Below, piece after piece: positions 47,275-58,938 of a DNA stretch of 64,000 nucleotides (positions are counted from its first letter, which is position 1; every line of letters begins with the position of its first letter). The notes under the pieces are model-generated. The model had not been told where the DNA came from. It did not search any database and was given only the letters and a program-made list of their open reading frames with translations. This DNA is from Parahalioglobus pacificus (GTDB lineage: Bacteria > Pseudomonadota > Gammaproteobacteria > Pseudomonadales > Halieaceae): the NCBI RefSeq assembly GCF_014652275.1, contig NZ_BMYM01000002.1:310001-374000 (forward strand), given 5' to 3'. The position numbers and the translations under genes were made by a program.

Positions 47275-47616
47275 TCAGAACGGAATATCGTCATCGGGAA
47301 TATCCTGCGGCGGTGGCGGAGGAGGGGGTGCGTACTCTTCCTGCGCTGCCGAGGCAGGCGCCACTTTCCAAGCCTGTAGATTGTTAAAGTAACGCCCGTT
47401 GTACTCACGCCCGCGAATATCAAAGGTCACCGTCACATCCTGACCAGTCTGGAGGCTATCAAGTAGTGCGACCTTGTCCTGTACAAATTCCAGGTTGATA
47501 TCCTGTGGGTAGCGACCATCCTCTACGGTGACCACCATTTCGCGCTTGGTAAAACCACTGTCGAAGGTCTTGGCGTCCTGAATCAGCTTGATGCGACCCG
47601 TCAACTCATAGGCCAT
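47275..47616 (-). CDS. DUF3127 OB-fold protein with SSB-like C-terminal tip
   Basis: A 113-residue protein. Residues 1-85 match the DUF3127 family, a predicted OB fold (MAYELTGRIKLI, FTKREMVVTVEDGRYPQDIN, FDIRGREYNGRYFNNLQAWKV). A run of seven prolines leads to the end, IPDDDIPF. The last six residues are identical to the tip of E. coli SSB, the docking site for many repair and replication proteins. Binding of DNA and of SSB partners is inferred from this. It lies between gyrB (76 bp downstream on the same strand) and the convergent fusion gene. Confidence 0.88.
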   Translation of the reverse strand: MAYELTGRIKLIQDAKTFDSGFTKREMVVTVEDGRYPQDINLEFVQDKVALLDSLQTGQDVTVTFDIRGREYNGRYFNNLQAWKVAPASAAQEEYAPPPPPPPQDIPDDDIPF

Positions 47617-47651
47617 GACTTAACTCCAATCGATGATGGGGCGGGCTAATG

Positions 47652-47675
47652 CCGCATTGCCCAATGGCAATGCGG
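47652..47675 (-). terminator. 10-bp hairpin after gyrB-side gene boundary
   Basis: CCGCATTGCC and GGCAATGCGG form a perfect 10-bp stem with a 4-base loop, 18 bp after the gyrB stop and before the DUF3127 gene. No T-run follows on the minus strand. It may end gyrB transcription or separate DUF3127 expression from gyrB. Confidence 0.5.
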
Positions 47676-47692
47676 ACAGGTTCGGTGTTAAT

Positions 47693-50131
<2,439 letters not shown>

Positions 50132-50195
50132 TTACGGGTGCCGGCCAGGTCCTACAGCCCTTGCCGGTGCATCACATGGCGCCAAGCGGCGCATG

Positions 50196-51281
50196 CTATG
50201 CGAGTTTTCCTTGTTCCACGTGGAACACTGTTGGTGATGAGCCTTCTGGCCACACCGATACAATATCTACGGCGTCTACACAGGTGATAAACACCTGGGC
50301 CCCCAGTTCATCCAGGCTCCGGCATACACGCCGGCAGTGCTCTGAATCCAATTCCGAAGGTAAGTCATCCACCAGATACACACTGTTCGACGCTTTCTTC
50401 TCTGTCAGCAGGCGACCTTGTGCAAGTTTCATGGCACACACCACCAGCTTCTGCTGCCCACGCGAGAGCGTATCTGCTGCCAGATGTTGACCGACCATTA
50501 CGCGGACATCACCACGCTGTGGTCCACTATGGGTATAACCCTGCTCCATATCGGCCTGACGGGTCTTCTCGAGCGCATCACGTAAAGACATGGACTTATC
50601 CCAACCACGTCGATAGCTGAGGCTCACACCGTCCAGACCCGAGCTCAGACTGGCCAACACGTCCTGAAAGCATGGCTCAAGGGCTTCAAAGAAAGCCGAT
50701 CGTAAAGCATCGATCGCTTCACCCGCCTGAATCAACTCATTGGTCCAGGGGGCCAATGCATTGTCGTCGATTTTATCACGGCGGAGGAGGTTGTTGCGCT
50801 GTTTAAGTGCCCGTTGATAGCGCTGCCAGACACCAAGGAACGCATGTTCCACGTGGAACACTCCCCAATCGAGATACTGGCGTCGCGTTTTGGGCGGGCC
50901 CACCAGTAGGTCAAAGCTATCGGCATTGATGACTTGTAAGGGAAGCTGTTCAGCGAGCGCTGCCACTGTTTTCAAAGGCTCGCCGTCGCACTTCAGAATC
51001 AGCTCACCATCAGTGGTACGTTGCACACCCAAAGGCACTGAGCGCTGTGAGCCTGCCGCTGCCACTTCACCAAACACCGTGAGTGAGGGCTGGCCATGCT
51101 GAATGACAGTTTTTACTCGTGTACTACGAAAAGAACGAGCAAGCCCTAATAGGTGGATTGCCTCCAATAGGCTGGTTTTTCCACTGCCATTGGGGCCTGC
51201 AAATACCGCAACCCGGGGCAGACTGCTTAATCGCGCCGTCGAAAGATTCCGTACGTTATGGATCTCGAGGCGACTAAGCAC
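50196..51281 (-). CDS. recF: DNA replication and repair protein RecF
   Basis: An SMC-like ATPase that helps load RecA at single-strand gaps. The 361-residue protein has Walker A in AGPNGSGKTSLLEAI and the ABC signature region TLSRGQQKLVVCAMKLAQ followed by VYLVDDLPSELD (Walker B). The start is GTG at 51281. The gene contains two parS palindromes; both encode Val-Phe-His-Val-Glu, one near residue 145 and one at the C-terminal tail. It lies 65 bp after dnaN. Confidence 0.97.
   Translation of the reverse strand: MLSRLEIHNVRNLSTARLSSLPRVAVFAGPNGSGKTSLLEAIHLLGLARSFRSTRVKTVIQHGQPSLTVFGEVAAAGSQRSVPLGVQRTTDGELILKCDGEPLKTVAALAEQLPLQVINADSFDLLVGPPKTRRQYLDWGVFHVEHAFLGVWQRYQRALKQRNNLLRRDKIDDNALAPWTNELIQAGEAIDALRSAFFEALEPCFQDVLASLSSGLDGVSLSYRRGWDKSMSLRDALEKTRQADMEQGYTHSGPQRGDVRVMVGQHLAADTLSRGQQKLVVCAMKLAQGRLLTEKKASNSVYLVDDLPSELDSEHCRRVCRSLDELGAQVFITCVDAVDIVSVWPEGSSPTVFHVEQGKLA
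50212..50227. other. parS centromere-like site 1
   Basis: TGTTCCACGTGGAACA, a perfect 16-bp palindrome inside the 3' end of recF. It is the same sequence as the Pseudomonas chromosomal parS. ParB, encoded at 62.3 kb, should bind it. Confidence 0.9.
50845..50860. other. parS centromere-like site 2
   Basis: A second perfect copy of TGTTCCACGTGGAACA, 633 bp from the first and also inside recF. Such closely spaced origin-proximal sites are normal for ParB loading. Confidence 0.9.
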
Positions 51282-51346
51282 AGGAAACCGTCTGGCAGCG
51301 CGACTTTACCAACCCGTATCGTATCGGGTGCACCGTTAACAATGCA

Positions 51347-52450
51347 TCACAGACGCATTGGCATAACAACGTAAACAGAGTCACCGCTATCTGATTCTTC
51401 CAGTAAGGCGCTACTGTTAGGGTCGGATAAAGAAAGCTTGATGGTTTCGCCGCTAAGGACGCCGAGCACATCCAACAAATAGCTTACGTTGAATCCAATT
51501 TCCAGACCGTCACCGCTGTACTCCACAGGAACCACTTCTTCGGCCTGTTCCTGCTCCGGGTTGTTGGCGACGATATCCAGGTTGTTCTCACCCAGCTTCA
51601 GGCGAACACCTCGGTACTTTTCGTTGGACAGAATCGCTGTTCGCGTAAAGGCTTGGCGCAGTTCTAAGCGTGAGCCGCTAACTATCTTGTCAGGGTTGCG
51701 CGGCAACACGCGCTCGTACTCGGGGAACTTGCCGTCTACCAACTTGGAAGTGAAGGTAAAACGCTCCGTTGTCGCACGGATATGATTGCTCCCAATCACG
51801 ATTGATACATCCGCATCCTCATCTCCCAACAGGCGGCCCAGCTCCAGAACGCCTTTACGGGGAAGAATAACTTGAGCATCAGAATCTGTTTCCAGGGAAG
51901 ACTGCAGGGTACACATGGCCAGGCGGTGGCCATCCGTGGCTACAACACGTAGCTGTCCGCCTTTAATTTCCCAGAGCATACCGTTCAGGTAGTAACGCAC
52001 ATCCTGCTGGGCCATGGCAAAACTGGTTCTATCAATAAGCCGGCGCAGGTCGCGTTGTTTGAGCGTGAATTGGTGCGTTCCCAAGCCATCTTCAACGCTG
52101 GGGAACTCACGCGGGGGTAGGGTTGAGAGTGTGAATCGGCTGCGTCCGGATTTGACTGTCACCTTGCCTTCTTCCACAGAAAACTGGATATCACTACCTT
52201 CCGGTAGCGACTTGCAGATGTCCACCAGCTTACGCGCGGGAACCGTCACTTCACCGTCTCCGTCGGCGCTGGCGACCGCAACGCGACCGATAAGTTCGAC
52301 CTCGAGATCGGTGCCAGTCAGAGACAGGCGTTCACCCTCTAGCACCATCAATACGTTTGCCAGTATGGGCAGCGTTTGGCGGCGTTCAACCACACCGGCT
52401 ACCTGGTTGAGGGGGGTAATCAGTTCATCTCTGGCAACGGTAAACTTCAT
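51347..52450 (-). CDS. dnaN: DNA polymerase III subunit beta (sliding clamp)
   Basis: The ring-shaped clamp that holds DNA polymerase III on DNA. The 367-residue protein is built of three similar domains, each about 120 residues. Typical segments are MKFTVARDELITPLNQVAGVVERR at the start (in part), LPPREFPSVED, VATDGHRLAMC, LPRKGVLELGRLL and the C-terminal VYVVMPMRL. It lies between dnaA (100 bp upstream) and recF. Confidence 0.98.
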   Translation of the reverse strand: MKFTVARDELITPLNQVAGVVERRQTLPILANVLMVLEGERLSLTGTDLEVELIGRVAVASADGDGEVTVPARKLVDICKSLPEGSDIQFSVEEGKVTVKSGRSRFTLSTLPPREFPSVEDGLGTHQFTLKQRDLRRLIDRTSFAMAQQDVRYYLNGMLWEIKGGQLRVVATDGHRLAMCTLQSSLETDSDAQVILPRKGVLELGRLLGDEDADVSIVIGSNHIRATTERFTFTSKLVDGKFPEYERVLPRNPDKIVSGSRLELRQAFTRTAILSNEKYRGVRLKLGENNLDIVANNPEQEQAEEVVPVEYSGDGLEIGFNVSYLLDVLGVLSGETIKLSLSDPNSSALLEESDSGDSVYVVMPMRL

Positions 52451-52550
52451 GGTTTCCGACGGTCCTTACAGTGGTCTTTGTGCACACAGCATTCACACCA
52501 CTTACCGCGGGTGTGCGCACATATGAGAAATTATGTTTTATAAGCCGTGA

Positions 52551-53999
52551 TCAGGTGGTCAGTGATCTCAACAGGTTTTTGTAATCTTCGCTGATATCCG
52601 AGCTTGTTTCACGAAGCTCTTTGATTTTACGACATGCGTGAAGAACTGTCGTGTGGTCTCGACCACCAAAGCTATCACCAATTTCAGGCAGACTATGGTT
52701 GGTCAATTCCTTGGACAGCGCCATGGCCATTTGCCTGGGCCTGGCCACAGAACGACTGCGCCGCCGCGACATAAGGTCCGCGACTTTTATCTTGTAGTAC
52801 TCAGCAACCGTACGTTGGATATTGTCCATACTGACCTGCTTATCCTGTAGGGCCAGTAGATCCTTCAAGCTATCCTTGATCAGGTCGATATCGACATCTC
52901 GCCCAGTGAAGCGAGCGCTTGCTATCACTCTTTTGAGCGCGCCCTCTAGCTCTCGCACATTTGAACGGATTCTCTGTGCGATAAAAAAGGCGGCATCCGG
53001 GGGCAGGTCTATTTGTGCCTCGGTGGCCTTTTTCATCAAGATAGCCACTCGAGTCTCTAACTCCGGCGGCTCCACGGCAACCGTCAGGCCCCAGCCAAAA
53101 CGGGACTTCAGGCGTTCTTCGAGACCGTCAATCTCTTTAGGATATCGGTCGCAGGTCAGAATCATCTGCTGCCCACCCTCGAGAAGGGCATTAAACGTGT
53201 GGAAAAATTCTTCCTGCGAACGATCTTTCTTGGCAAAAAACTGAATATCATCGATCAACAGCGCGTCAACAGAGCGGTAAAATCGCTTGAACTCATTAAT
53301 GGCGCCCAGCTGCAGCGCCTTTACCATGTCGGCAACAAAACGTTCTGAATGCAGATACACCACTCGAGCATCAGGGTTTTCCTGCCTCAAAGCATTGCCT
53401 ACTGCATGCATAAGGTGCGTCTTACCCAATCCTACTCCACCGTATAAGAACAGCGGGTTGTAAGAATCGCCAGGGTTTTCAGCCACTTGCCGCGCGGCTG
53501 CCAGTGCCAGCTGATTGGACTTACCTTCCACAAAGCTGTCAAAAACGTAGTTTTCAACCAGATTATGTTTGTGCTGTGGCGTCTGCACGGATGCGGGTGC
53601 GGGAGAAGCCCCAGCCGGCGACCCTTTGAAAGGATCTGTAGCTATGGCTACCGGTGAAACCTGGCCGAAACTCTGTGGTCGTAGCCCTGACACCGCATCC
53701 CCCGATAACCCGGGAGTCACCGAAGGGGGTACTGGGCTGGGCGGGGGGCTGACATCACCATTACCGATCTCAAGAAGTACGCCGGGGCTACCTGAGCCCT
53801 GCAGTTCCTGAAGTATTTCGTTGATGCGCTGCGAGAACTTGTCCGCAACAAAATCCTTAATAAATCGATTGGGCGCAAAAAGCATGATTTGCTCGCCCTG
53901 CTCGTTGGCTTGTAAGGGTCGAATCCAGGTATTGAATTGCTGTGAGGGCAGCTCATCCTGGAGCCTATCGATACAATGTTGCCAAATTACACCTGGCAA
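52551..53999 (-). CDS. dnaA: chromosomal replication initiator protein DnaA
   Basis: Binds DnaA boxes at oriC and opens the DNA. The 482-residue protein has domain I ([20 protein letters not shown] in part), a Pro/Ser-rich domain II (about 85-150), the AAA+ domain III with Walker [14 protein letters not shown] and Walker [10 protein letters not shown], and DNA-binding domain IV with [16 protein letters not shown]. The start is TTG at 53999, which places Pro2-Gly-Val before the conserved Trp and has GGAGGGG just upstream; no ATG is nearer. TTG may keep expression low. It reads left from the AT-rich gap. Confidence 0.97.
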   Translation of the reverse strand: MPGVIWQHCIDRLQDELPSQQFNTWIRPLQANEQGEQIMLFAPNRFIKDFVADKFSQRINEILQELQGSGSPGVLLEIGNGDVSPPPSPVPPSVTPGLSGDAVSGLRPQSFGQVSPVAIATDPFKGSPAGASPAPASVQTPQHKHNLVENYVFDSFVEGKSNQLALAAARQVAENPGDSYNPLFLYGGVGLGKTHLMHAVGNALRQENPDARVVYLHSERFVADMVKALQLGAINEFKRFYRSVDALLIDDIQFFAKKDRSQEEFFHTFNALLEGGQQMILTCDRYPKEIDGLEERLKSRFGWGLTVAVEPPELETRVAILMKKATEAQIDLPPDAAFFIAQRIRSNVRELEGALKRVIASARFTGRDVDIDLIKDSLKDLLALQDKQVSMDNIQRTVAEYYKIKVADLMSRRRSRSVARPRQMAMALSKELTNHSLPEIGDSFGGRDHTTVLHACRKIKELRETSSDISEDYKNLLRSLTT

Positions 54000-54423
54000 A
54001 ACTTTCCCCTCCGGCCATCTGGCGGTGATGGCTAGTGACTATTCATGTTGTTATCAAATTTTGGAGTGTCGACCGCGCTTCCCCCGACCGACAGCACGAA
54101 TCATACTACCGGGATTCAGACTTATCCACAAAAATATTAAACAGAGAATAATATTATTATTCTTTATTTATCAAATAGTTATAGATTTTTCGTTCACTTC
54201 ATAACCATATAAACAAAAAATATTTTCGGGGTGTCTTTCTGTGGATATCTTGTCGTCAAATTGAAGAAAATCTGTGGAAAACCACTCGAAGACCGCATAA
54301 TACCTAGCCTCTCAGCCTTGAATAAAAACCCGCGTCGGATACGTACGATAGGGGCGAAGAAAAGGCTGCCTGTGCCGCCTGTTGTGTCTTATGGGCAGGC
54401 ACAAAAAATAGGCGAGCTAGAGA
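54000..54423. other. probable oriC / dnaA-rpmH intergenic region
   Basis: A gap of 534 bp separates the divergent dnaA and rpmH genes. It has a perfect DnaA box TTATCCACA (54122-54130), two near-matches in reverse orientation (TGTGGATAT 54240-54248; TGTGGAAAA 54273-54281) and a strongly AT-rich stretch between them (54131-54230) suited for unwinding. Genes on both sides read away from it. This is the same place as oriC in Pseudomonas. The remaining part, 54282-54423, shows nothing I could identify. Assignment is by box content and gene orientation only. Confidence 0.7.
54122..54130 (+). promoter_or_regulatory. DnaA box, perfect match
   Basis: TTATCCACA, the consensus high-affinity DnaA box, beside the AT-rich stretch and about 120 bp upstream of the dnaA start. 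It may serve origin firing, dnaA autoregulation, or both. Confidence 0.8.
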
Positions 54424-54452
54424 TTGAAACCCATGGTCCGTTTCAATAGAAT
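54424..54452 (+). promoter_or_regulatory. promoter of rpmH-rnpA
   Basis: TTGAAA, 17 bases, TAGAAT. Each box matches 5 of 6 consensus bases. The predicted transcript starts near 54459 and leaves a leader of about 75 bases before rpmH. Confidence 0.72.
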
Positions 54453-54533
54453 AGCCCACCTTTTTTCGCCCCCTCCCGGCGCCGCAAGAATCGGCAGGGT
54501 AGGGCATCGATTTGCACAATATGGACAATTGTC

Positions 54534-54668
54534 ATGAAAAGAACATTTCAGCCCAGCGTACTTAAGCGCAAGCGCACTCACGGATTCCGTTCACGCATGG
54601 CTACCAAAAGTGGTCGCCAGGTACTGAACCGCCGCCGTGCCAAAGGTCGCAAGCGTCTCGCAGCCTAA
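54534..54668 (+). CDS. rpmH: 50S ribosomal protein L34
   Basis: A 44-residue, very basic ribosomal protein of the large subunit. The sequence [19 protein letters not shown] ... KGRKRLAA is the almost invariant L34 pattern. ATG is at 54534 and stop TAA at 54666-54668. It is followed after 3 bp by rnpA, the universal rpmH-rnpA pairing. Because of its size it can easily be missed. Confidence 0.98.
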   Translation: MKRTFQPSVLKRKRTHGFRSRMATKSGRQVLNRRRAKGRKRLAA

Positions 54669-54671
54669 TTA

Positions 54672-55082
54672 ATGTCGCGCCGGGTGGGCGGTGCGACAGG
54701 CACTCGCGCACCCGCGACTTTCGGCAAGTCACAGCGCTTGCTCAAAGCCGCGGACTTCAAACAGGTTTTCGACCATAACGAAGCCCGGGCGTCTCACCGC
54801 TACTTTCTCCTTCTAGCCAAACCAGCCGCTGACAACCAACAGCGTCTGGGGCTTGTTGTCGCCAAAAAAAATGTTCGCCTGGCTGTACAGCGGAACCGTA
54901 TCAAACGCGTGGTGAGGGAAACTTTCAGACAGTTACCTGAACAGCAGCCTCCGCTGGATACGATCTTCCTCGCCAGACGCGGCATCGACCAATTGGATAA
55001 GCGCGCACTATCCTCTATATTGCGCGAGCAATGGTCGAAGCTGGCCAAACAGATTGCAGCCACCCCTACATCGGAATCGTGA
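54672..55082 (+). CDS. rnpA: ribonuclease P protein component
   Basis: The protein subunit of RNase P, which matures the 5' ends of tRNAs. The 136-residue protein has the signature [16 protein letters not shown], rich in Arg, and the preceding [14 protein letters not shown]. The N-terminal 15 residues vary between species. It is 3 bp after rpmH and runs into yidD. Confidence 0.96.
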   Translation: MSRRVGGATGTRAPATFGKSQRLLKAADFKQVFDHNEARASHRYFLLLAKPAADNQQRLGLVVAKKNVRLAVQRNRIKRVVRETFRQLPEQQPPLDTIFLARRGIDQLDKRALSSILREQWSKLAKQIAATPTSES

Positions 55083-55090
55083 ACACAGTT

Positions 55091-55324
55091 ATGCGCCGCC
55101 TGCTGATAGCACTGATCACTGTGTACAAAGCCTGCCTGAGTCCGTTCCTTGGACATCATTGTCGCTTCCACCCAACCTGTTCCAGTTACGCCATTGAGGC
55201 CATCGAAGAACACGGGACAATAAAAGGAAGCAAGATGGCGCTGAGGCGCATCGGTAAATGCCACCCCTGGCACGAAGGCGGCGTAGATCCGGTTCCTACT
55301 AAACACGATATTTCACAGACCTGA
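55091..55324 (+). CDS. yidD: membrane protein insertion efficiency factor YidD
   Basis: A small membrane-associated protein that assists YidC-dependent insertion. With the start at ATG 55091 it has 77 residues: an amphipathic N-terminal helix ([21 protein letters not shown] in part), then [19 protein letters not shown] and the closing [13 protein letters not shown], the family signatures. A GTG at 55079 overlapping the rnpA stop (GTGA) is an alternative. The chosen start matches the N-terminus of Pseudomonas homologs. It is followed 7 bp later by yidC. Confidence 0.93.
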   Translation: MRRLLIALITVYKACLSPFLGHHCRFHPTCSSYAIEAIEEHGTIKGSKMALRRIGKCHPWHEGGVDPVPTKHDISQT

Positions 55325-55331
55325 CACTCTT

Positions 55332-57032
55332 ATGGATTTGCAACGCTCTTTGCTAATAGGCGTCATCGCCGTACTGTCATTCATGCTACTCACCGAGTGG
55401 GTAGCCTTCACGGGTGAACGGGAAGCTCAGGCGGTAACGCCACAAACGCGACTCACCGATAGCGGCACGGGCATAGCTTCAGCATCCGGACAAGCCGATA
55501 TTCCGGTCACGCTCGACGCACCGGCGGTTGAAAGCTCTGATGACCTGCCAACGTTGGAACCGGAAACTACCGAAGCTGCACCGCAATCAAGCAGCAATGC
55601 CGGGCGCATCGTTCAGGTATATACCGACGTGCTGCAGCTCGCTATTGATCTGGACGGCGGTGACATCGTAGAGGTCGCGCTGCCCAAGCATCTGGCAGAA
55701 ATCGACAACCCCGATGTGCCTTTTGTTCTGTTAGAGCAGAACGCCAACCGGGTTTACGTGGCTCAGAGCGGCCTGATTGGCCCAGACGGCATCGACAGCA
55801 ACGGCCGGGCCACGTTCAGCGCTGCTCAAACGCGCTTCGACCTGGTTGAAGGCACCAACGAGCTGCAAGTCGATCTCAGCTATACCCAGGCAGGGGTCTC
55901 AGTGACTAAACGTTTCACTCTGCGCAGAGGCGATTATCTGGTCGATGTGGACTACCTGATCGAAAACAACAGCGGCGCGCGCTGGCAGGCTAACTTGTTC
56001 GGGCAAATCAAACGCGACAGCAGCCCCCAGCCCGCTGGTGATAGCGCGGGCATGGGTCTCAACCCCTTCCTTGGCGCTGCGCTAACACAACCGGAAGAGC
56101 GGTTCACCAAGTTCGATTTTCAGGACATGCGTGAAGACCCGTTCCGCGCGCAACTGCCCGGCGGCTGGATTGCTATGATTCAGCACTACTTCCTCAGCGC
56201 CTGGATTCCCAATGCCGAGCAAAGCCATACCTACACCACGCGGGTGACCAATACAGGATTCAATATTGCTGGATTTACCAGCCCACCGCTAACGCTGGAC
56301 AGCGGACAGAGTGGGTCTGTGGGCGCAGGCTTTTACGCGGGACCCAAAGATCAATATCGCCTGGAAGAGATATCCCCTTATCTGGACCTCAGCGTCGACT
56401 ATGGCTGGCTGTGGTGGATCGCGCAGCCCCTGTTCTGGTTGCTCAACCAAATTCATGAACTGGTAGGCAACTGGGGCGCTGCCATCATCCTGCTGACCGT
56501 CCTCATTAAAGGTGCCTTCTTCAAGTTGTCCGCAACCAGCTATCGATCAATGGCTAACATGCGCCGGGTGCAACCGAAGATCGTTGATATTCGTGAGCAG
56601 TATGCCGATGACAAACAGAAGCAGTCTCAGGCGATGATGGATCTCTACCGCAAGGAAAAGATCAACCCGATGGGTGGCTGCCTTCCCATCCTGGTGCAGA
56701 TGCCCGTATTCATCGCTTTGTACTGGGTGCTCATGGAAAGTGTCGAACTTCGGCATGCGCCCTTCGCCTTGTGGATTGATGATCTGTCTGTGATGGATCC
56801 CTACTTCGTGCTGCCGCTCATTATGGGCGCCAGCATGTGGTTTATGCAGAAACTGAATCCGCCACCGCCGGACCCCATGCAGGCAAAAATCATGCAGTGG
56901 ATGCCGGTAATCTTTACCTTCTTCTTCCTGTGGTTCCCCGCCGGGCTGGTGCTGTATTGGGTAGTGAACAACCTGCTGTCCATGGCTCAACAGTGGTATA
57001 TCACGCGGCAGATAGAGAAGGCCGCTGCCTGA
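55332..57032 (+). CDS. yidC: membrane protein insertase YidC
   Basis: Inserts and folds inner-membrane proteins, alone or with SecYEG. The 566-residue protein has the gram-negative layout: an N-terminal helix (about 6-22), a large periplasmic beta-sandwich domain (about 90-345) and the conserved Oxa1-like C-terminal part with five helices ([21 protein letters not shown] in part, [29 protein letters not shown]). The extended acidic/Ser region after the first helix (40-90) is probably a flexible linker. It is downstream of yidD and 4 bp before mnmE. Confidence 0.97.
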   Translation: MDLQRSLLIGVIAVLSFMLLTEWVAFTGEREAQAVTPQTRLTDSGTGIASASGQADIPVTLDAPAVESSDDLPTLEPETTEAAPQSSSNAGRIVQVYTDVLQLAIDLDGGDIVEVALPKHLAEIDNPDVPFVLLEQNANRVYVAQSGLIGPDGIDSNGRATFSAAQTRFDLVEGTNELQVDLSYTQAGVSVTKRFTLRRGDYLVDVDYLIENNSGARWQANLFGQIKRDSSPQPAGDSAGMGLNPFLGAALTQPEERFTKFDFQDMREDPFRAQLPGGWIAMIQHYFLSAWIPNAEQSHTYTTRVTNTGFNIAGFTSPPLTLDSGQSGSVGAGFYAGPKDQYRLEEISPYLDLSVDYGWLWWIAQPLFWLLNQIHELVGNWGAAIILLTVLIKGAFFKLSATSYRSMANMRRVQPKIVDIREQYADDKQKQSQAMMDLYRKEKINPMGGCLPILVQMPVFIALYWVLMESVELRHAPFALWIDDLSVMDPYFVLPLIMGASMWFMQKLNPPPPDPMQAKIMQWMPVIFTFFFLWFPAGLVLYWVVNNLLSMAQQWYITRQIEKAAA

Positions 57033-57036
57033 CCCT

Positions 57037-58410
57037 ATGTCGGCCACAAGGGCATCAGACAACGACACTATTGCCGCGATAGCGACGGCGCCGGGTCGAG
57101 GTGGTGTTGGCATTGTTCGTCTTTCCGGTTCGCAGGCTTTGCGGATCGGGGAGACCATTTGTGGGCAATCGCTCACTAACCGACACGCCCACTACACGCG
57201 GTTCAATCACCCGGACAAGGGAGCCGTCGACACGGGTTTGGGGCTGTACTTTCACGCGCCACACTCATTTACCGGGGAGCACGTCGTAGAGCTGCAGGGG
57301 CATGGCGGCCCTGTGGTGATGGATTTATTGTTATCGGCCTGTATCCGCCTTGGCGCCCGACTTGCCAGACCCGGTGAGTTTTCGGAGCGCGCCTACCTCA
57401 ACGGCAGAATGGACCTGGCGCAGGCAGAGGCCGTTGCCGATCTCATCAACAGCACCACAGAACAGGCGGCCCTTAACGCAAACCGATCACTGAGCGGTGC
57501 CTTCTCTGACGCCATTCAGAGTCTTGTTGAAGCGGTTACCCATTTACGCGTCTACGTTGAAGCGGCCATCGACTTTCCCGAGGAAGAGATCGATTTTGTG
57601 ACCGACGGAGAAGTCGCGTCACAGCTACAAAATCTCATTACCCAGTTGGATGAAGTGTTCGAGCACGCCCGCCAGGGATCATTGGTTCAGGAAGGTATGA
57701 AGCTCGTTATCGTGGGAAAGCCCAATGCAGGAAAGTCGAGCCTATTGAATGCGCTAGCGGGGCAGGACAGTGCGATCGTGACGGATATCGCCGGCACTAC
57801 CCGGGATGTTCTTCGCGAGCACGTTCAGCTTGATGGCCTCCCTCTGCACATAGTGGATACCGCGGGTCTGCGGGACGCTGGTGATGCGGTAGAGAAAGAA
57901 GGCATACGACGCGCTCTGGCAGAACTGGATTCAGCAGATCGCATTCTGCTGGTTGTCGACGGCACCGAGCCCGGCATTATCCATGCTGGCTACGATGATC
58001 TCTGGCCCACCAAGGATCACACCTTCGACCGCAAGAAGGTCACTGTAGTTTTCAATAAATGCGACATCAGTGAATTGAGAGCAGGCTTCGCTGAGGACAG
58101 CCACCACATCAACCTCAGCGCGCGCACAGGCGAAGGGTTGGACGTACTCCGGGATCATTTGAAGCAGTGCATGGGTTACACCGAGAACACTGAAGGCGTA
58201 TTCAGCGCCAGACGACGCCATCTGGATGCGCTGACACGAGCGCAAGAAAGCTTGCAGAACGGTCAGGCTCAACTCCTAGGAGCAGGCGCAGGAGAATTAC
58301 TGGCGGAAGATCTGCGTCAGTGTCAGCAACACCTGGGTGACATCACGGGACAGCTGAGCAGTGACGACTTGCTGGGGGAGATTTTCTCGAGTTTTTGCAT
58401 CGGCAAGTAA
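57037..58410 (+). CDS. mnmE: tRNA modification GTPase MnmE
   Basis: With MnmG it makes the 5-carboxymethylaminomethyl group on U34 of tRNAs. The 457-residue protein has the N-terminal tetrahydrofolate-binding domain (about 1-120), a helical domain and an inserted G domain: [14 protein letters not shown] (G1), DIAGTTRD (G2), DTAGLRD (G3), NKCD (G4). It ends with the conserved CIGK, whose Cys is needed for activity. Its stop codon overlaps a near-match DnaA box. mnmG follows after a 528-bp gap. Confidence 0.98.
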   Translation: MSATRASDNDTIAAIATAPGRGGVGIVRLSGSQALRIGETICGQSLTNRHAHYTRFNHPDKGAVDTGLGLYFHAPHSFTGEHVVELQGHGGPVVMDLLLSACIRLGARLARPGEFSERAYLNGRMDLAQAEAVADLINSTTEQAALNANRSLSGAFSDAIQSLVEAVTHLRVYVEAAIDFPEEEIDFVTDGEVASQLQNLITQLDEVFEHARQGSLVQEGMKLVIVGKPNAGKSSLLNALAGQDSAIVTDIAGTTRDVLREHVQLDGLPLHIVDTAGLRDAGDAVEKEGIRRALAELDSADRILLVVDGTEPGIIHAGYDDLWPTKDHTFDRKKVTVVFNKCDISELRAGFAEDSHHINLSARTGEGLDVLRDHLKQCMGYTENTEGVFSARRRHLDALTRAQESLQNGQAQLLGAGAGELLAEDLRQCQQHLGDITGQLSSDDLLGEIFSSFCIGK

Positions 58411-58938
58411 TCCACAACATACTCACTGTTGTTCCCGATGCTCCTCACAGATTCCTGAAGCGTTCGTTCTCCTAAGCTGGCTTATGGAGCCATGCGCTGA
58501 CTTTTTCTAACCGCCAGCTGCCGACGTGTGGATGAAAGCCTGCAAAAGTTCGTTGATTAACGTGTACAACTTCGCTAGCCGTGACGATGTAATGCCTGGT
58601 GTTTGACGACGCGAGCATTTACGCACAATCGATACAGGGATTATTGCCTGATAAGGCAACACATTTAACAGCACTTATCATTCGTGTAAGTCACTAATAC
58701 GAAAGCAGAAAAGGGATTTATCCAGCGGATAGCGAGTCCTTAATAGTAGTAACAATAATTCTATATACCTTCATACAGATAATATTTATTTATTAATAAA
58801 AGATAGGATGAGAGCAGCGAACAACTCGGCAAGTACTGACAAAAGCCCTTACGGGATCAGCGGTTGAATTTTGTACAGCCTCCCATTGGATGCGTATAAT
58901 CGCCCACCCCGTTAAATTAGGTAGCAGAGAGCAGTCAC
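58411..58938. other. AT-rich intergenic region before mnmG, alternative origin candidate
   Basis: A gap of 528 bp in an otherwise tight plus-strand gene row. It has no open frame I believe in. It holds near-match DnaA boxes (TAATCCACA 58408-58416, TGTGGATGA 58527-58535, TTATCCAGC 58718-58726), a strongly AT-rich stretch (58741-58808), a short hairpin (TTGCC-TGATAA-GGCAA, 58644-58659) and the mnmG promoter. In E. coli oriC lies beside mnmG (gidA). None of these boxes is perfect, so this is the weaker of the two origin candidates; a small RNA is another option. Confidence 0.45.
58871..58900 (+). promoter_or_regulatory. promoter of the mnmG-rsmG-parA-parB operon
   Basis: TTGTAC, 18 bases, TATAAT. 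The -10 box is perfect, the -35 keeps TTG. The start would be near 58907, about 32 bases before GTG of mnmG. Confidence 0.6.

Noticed and set aside
52604-52616. TGTTTCACG in dnaA as a parS half site
   Set aside because: It resembles half of the general parS consensus, but the second half is missing.
54231-54449. A 72-codon open frame in the dnaA-rpmH gap
   Set aside because: It lies in the origin region, overlaps DnaA-box matches and the rpmH promoter, and has no ribosome site or protein-like composition.
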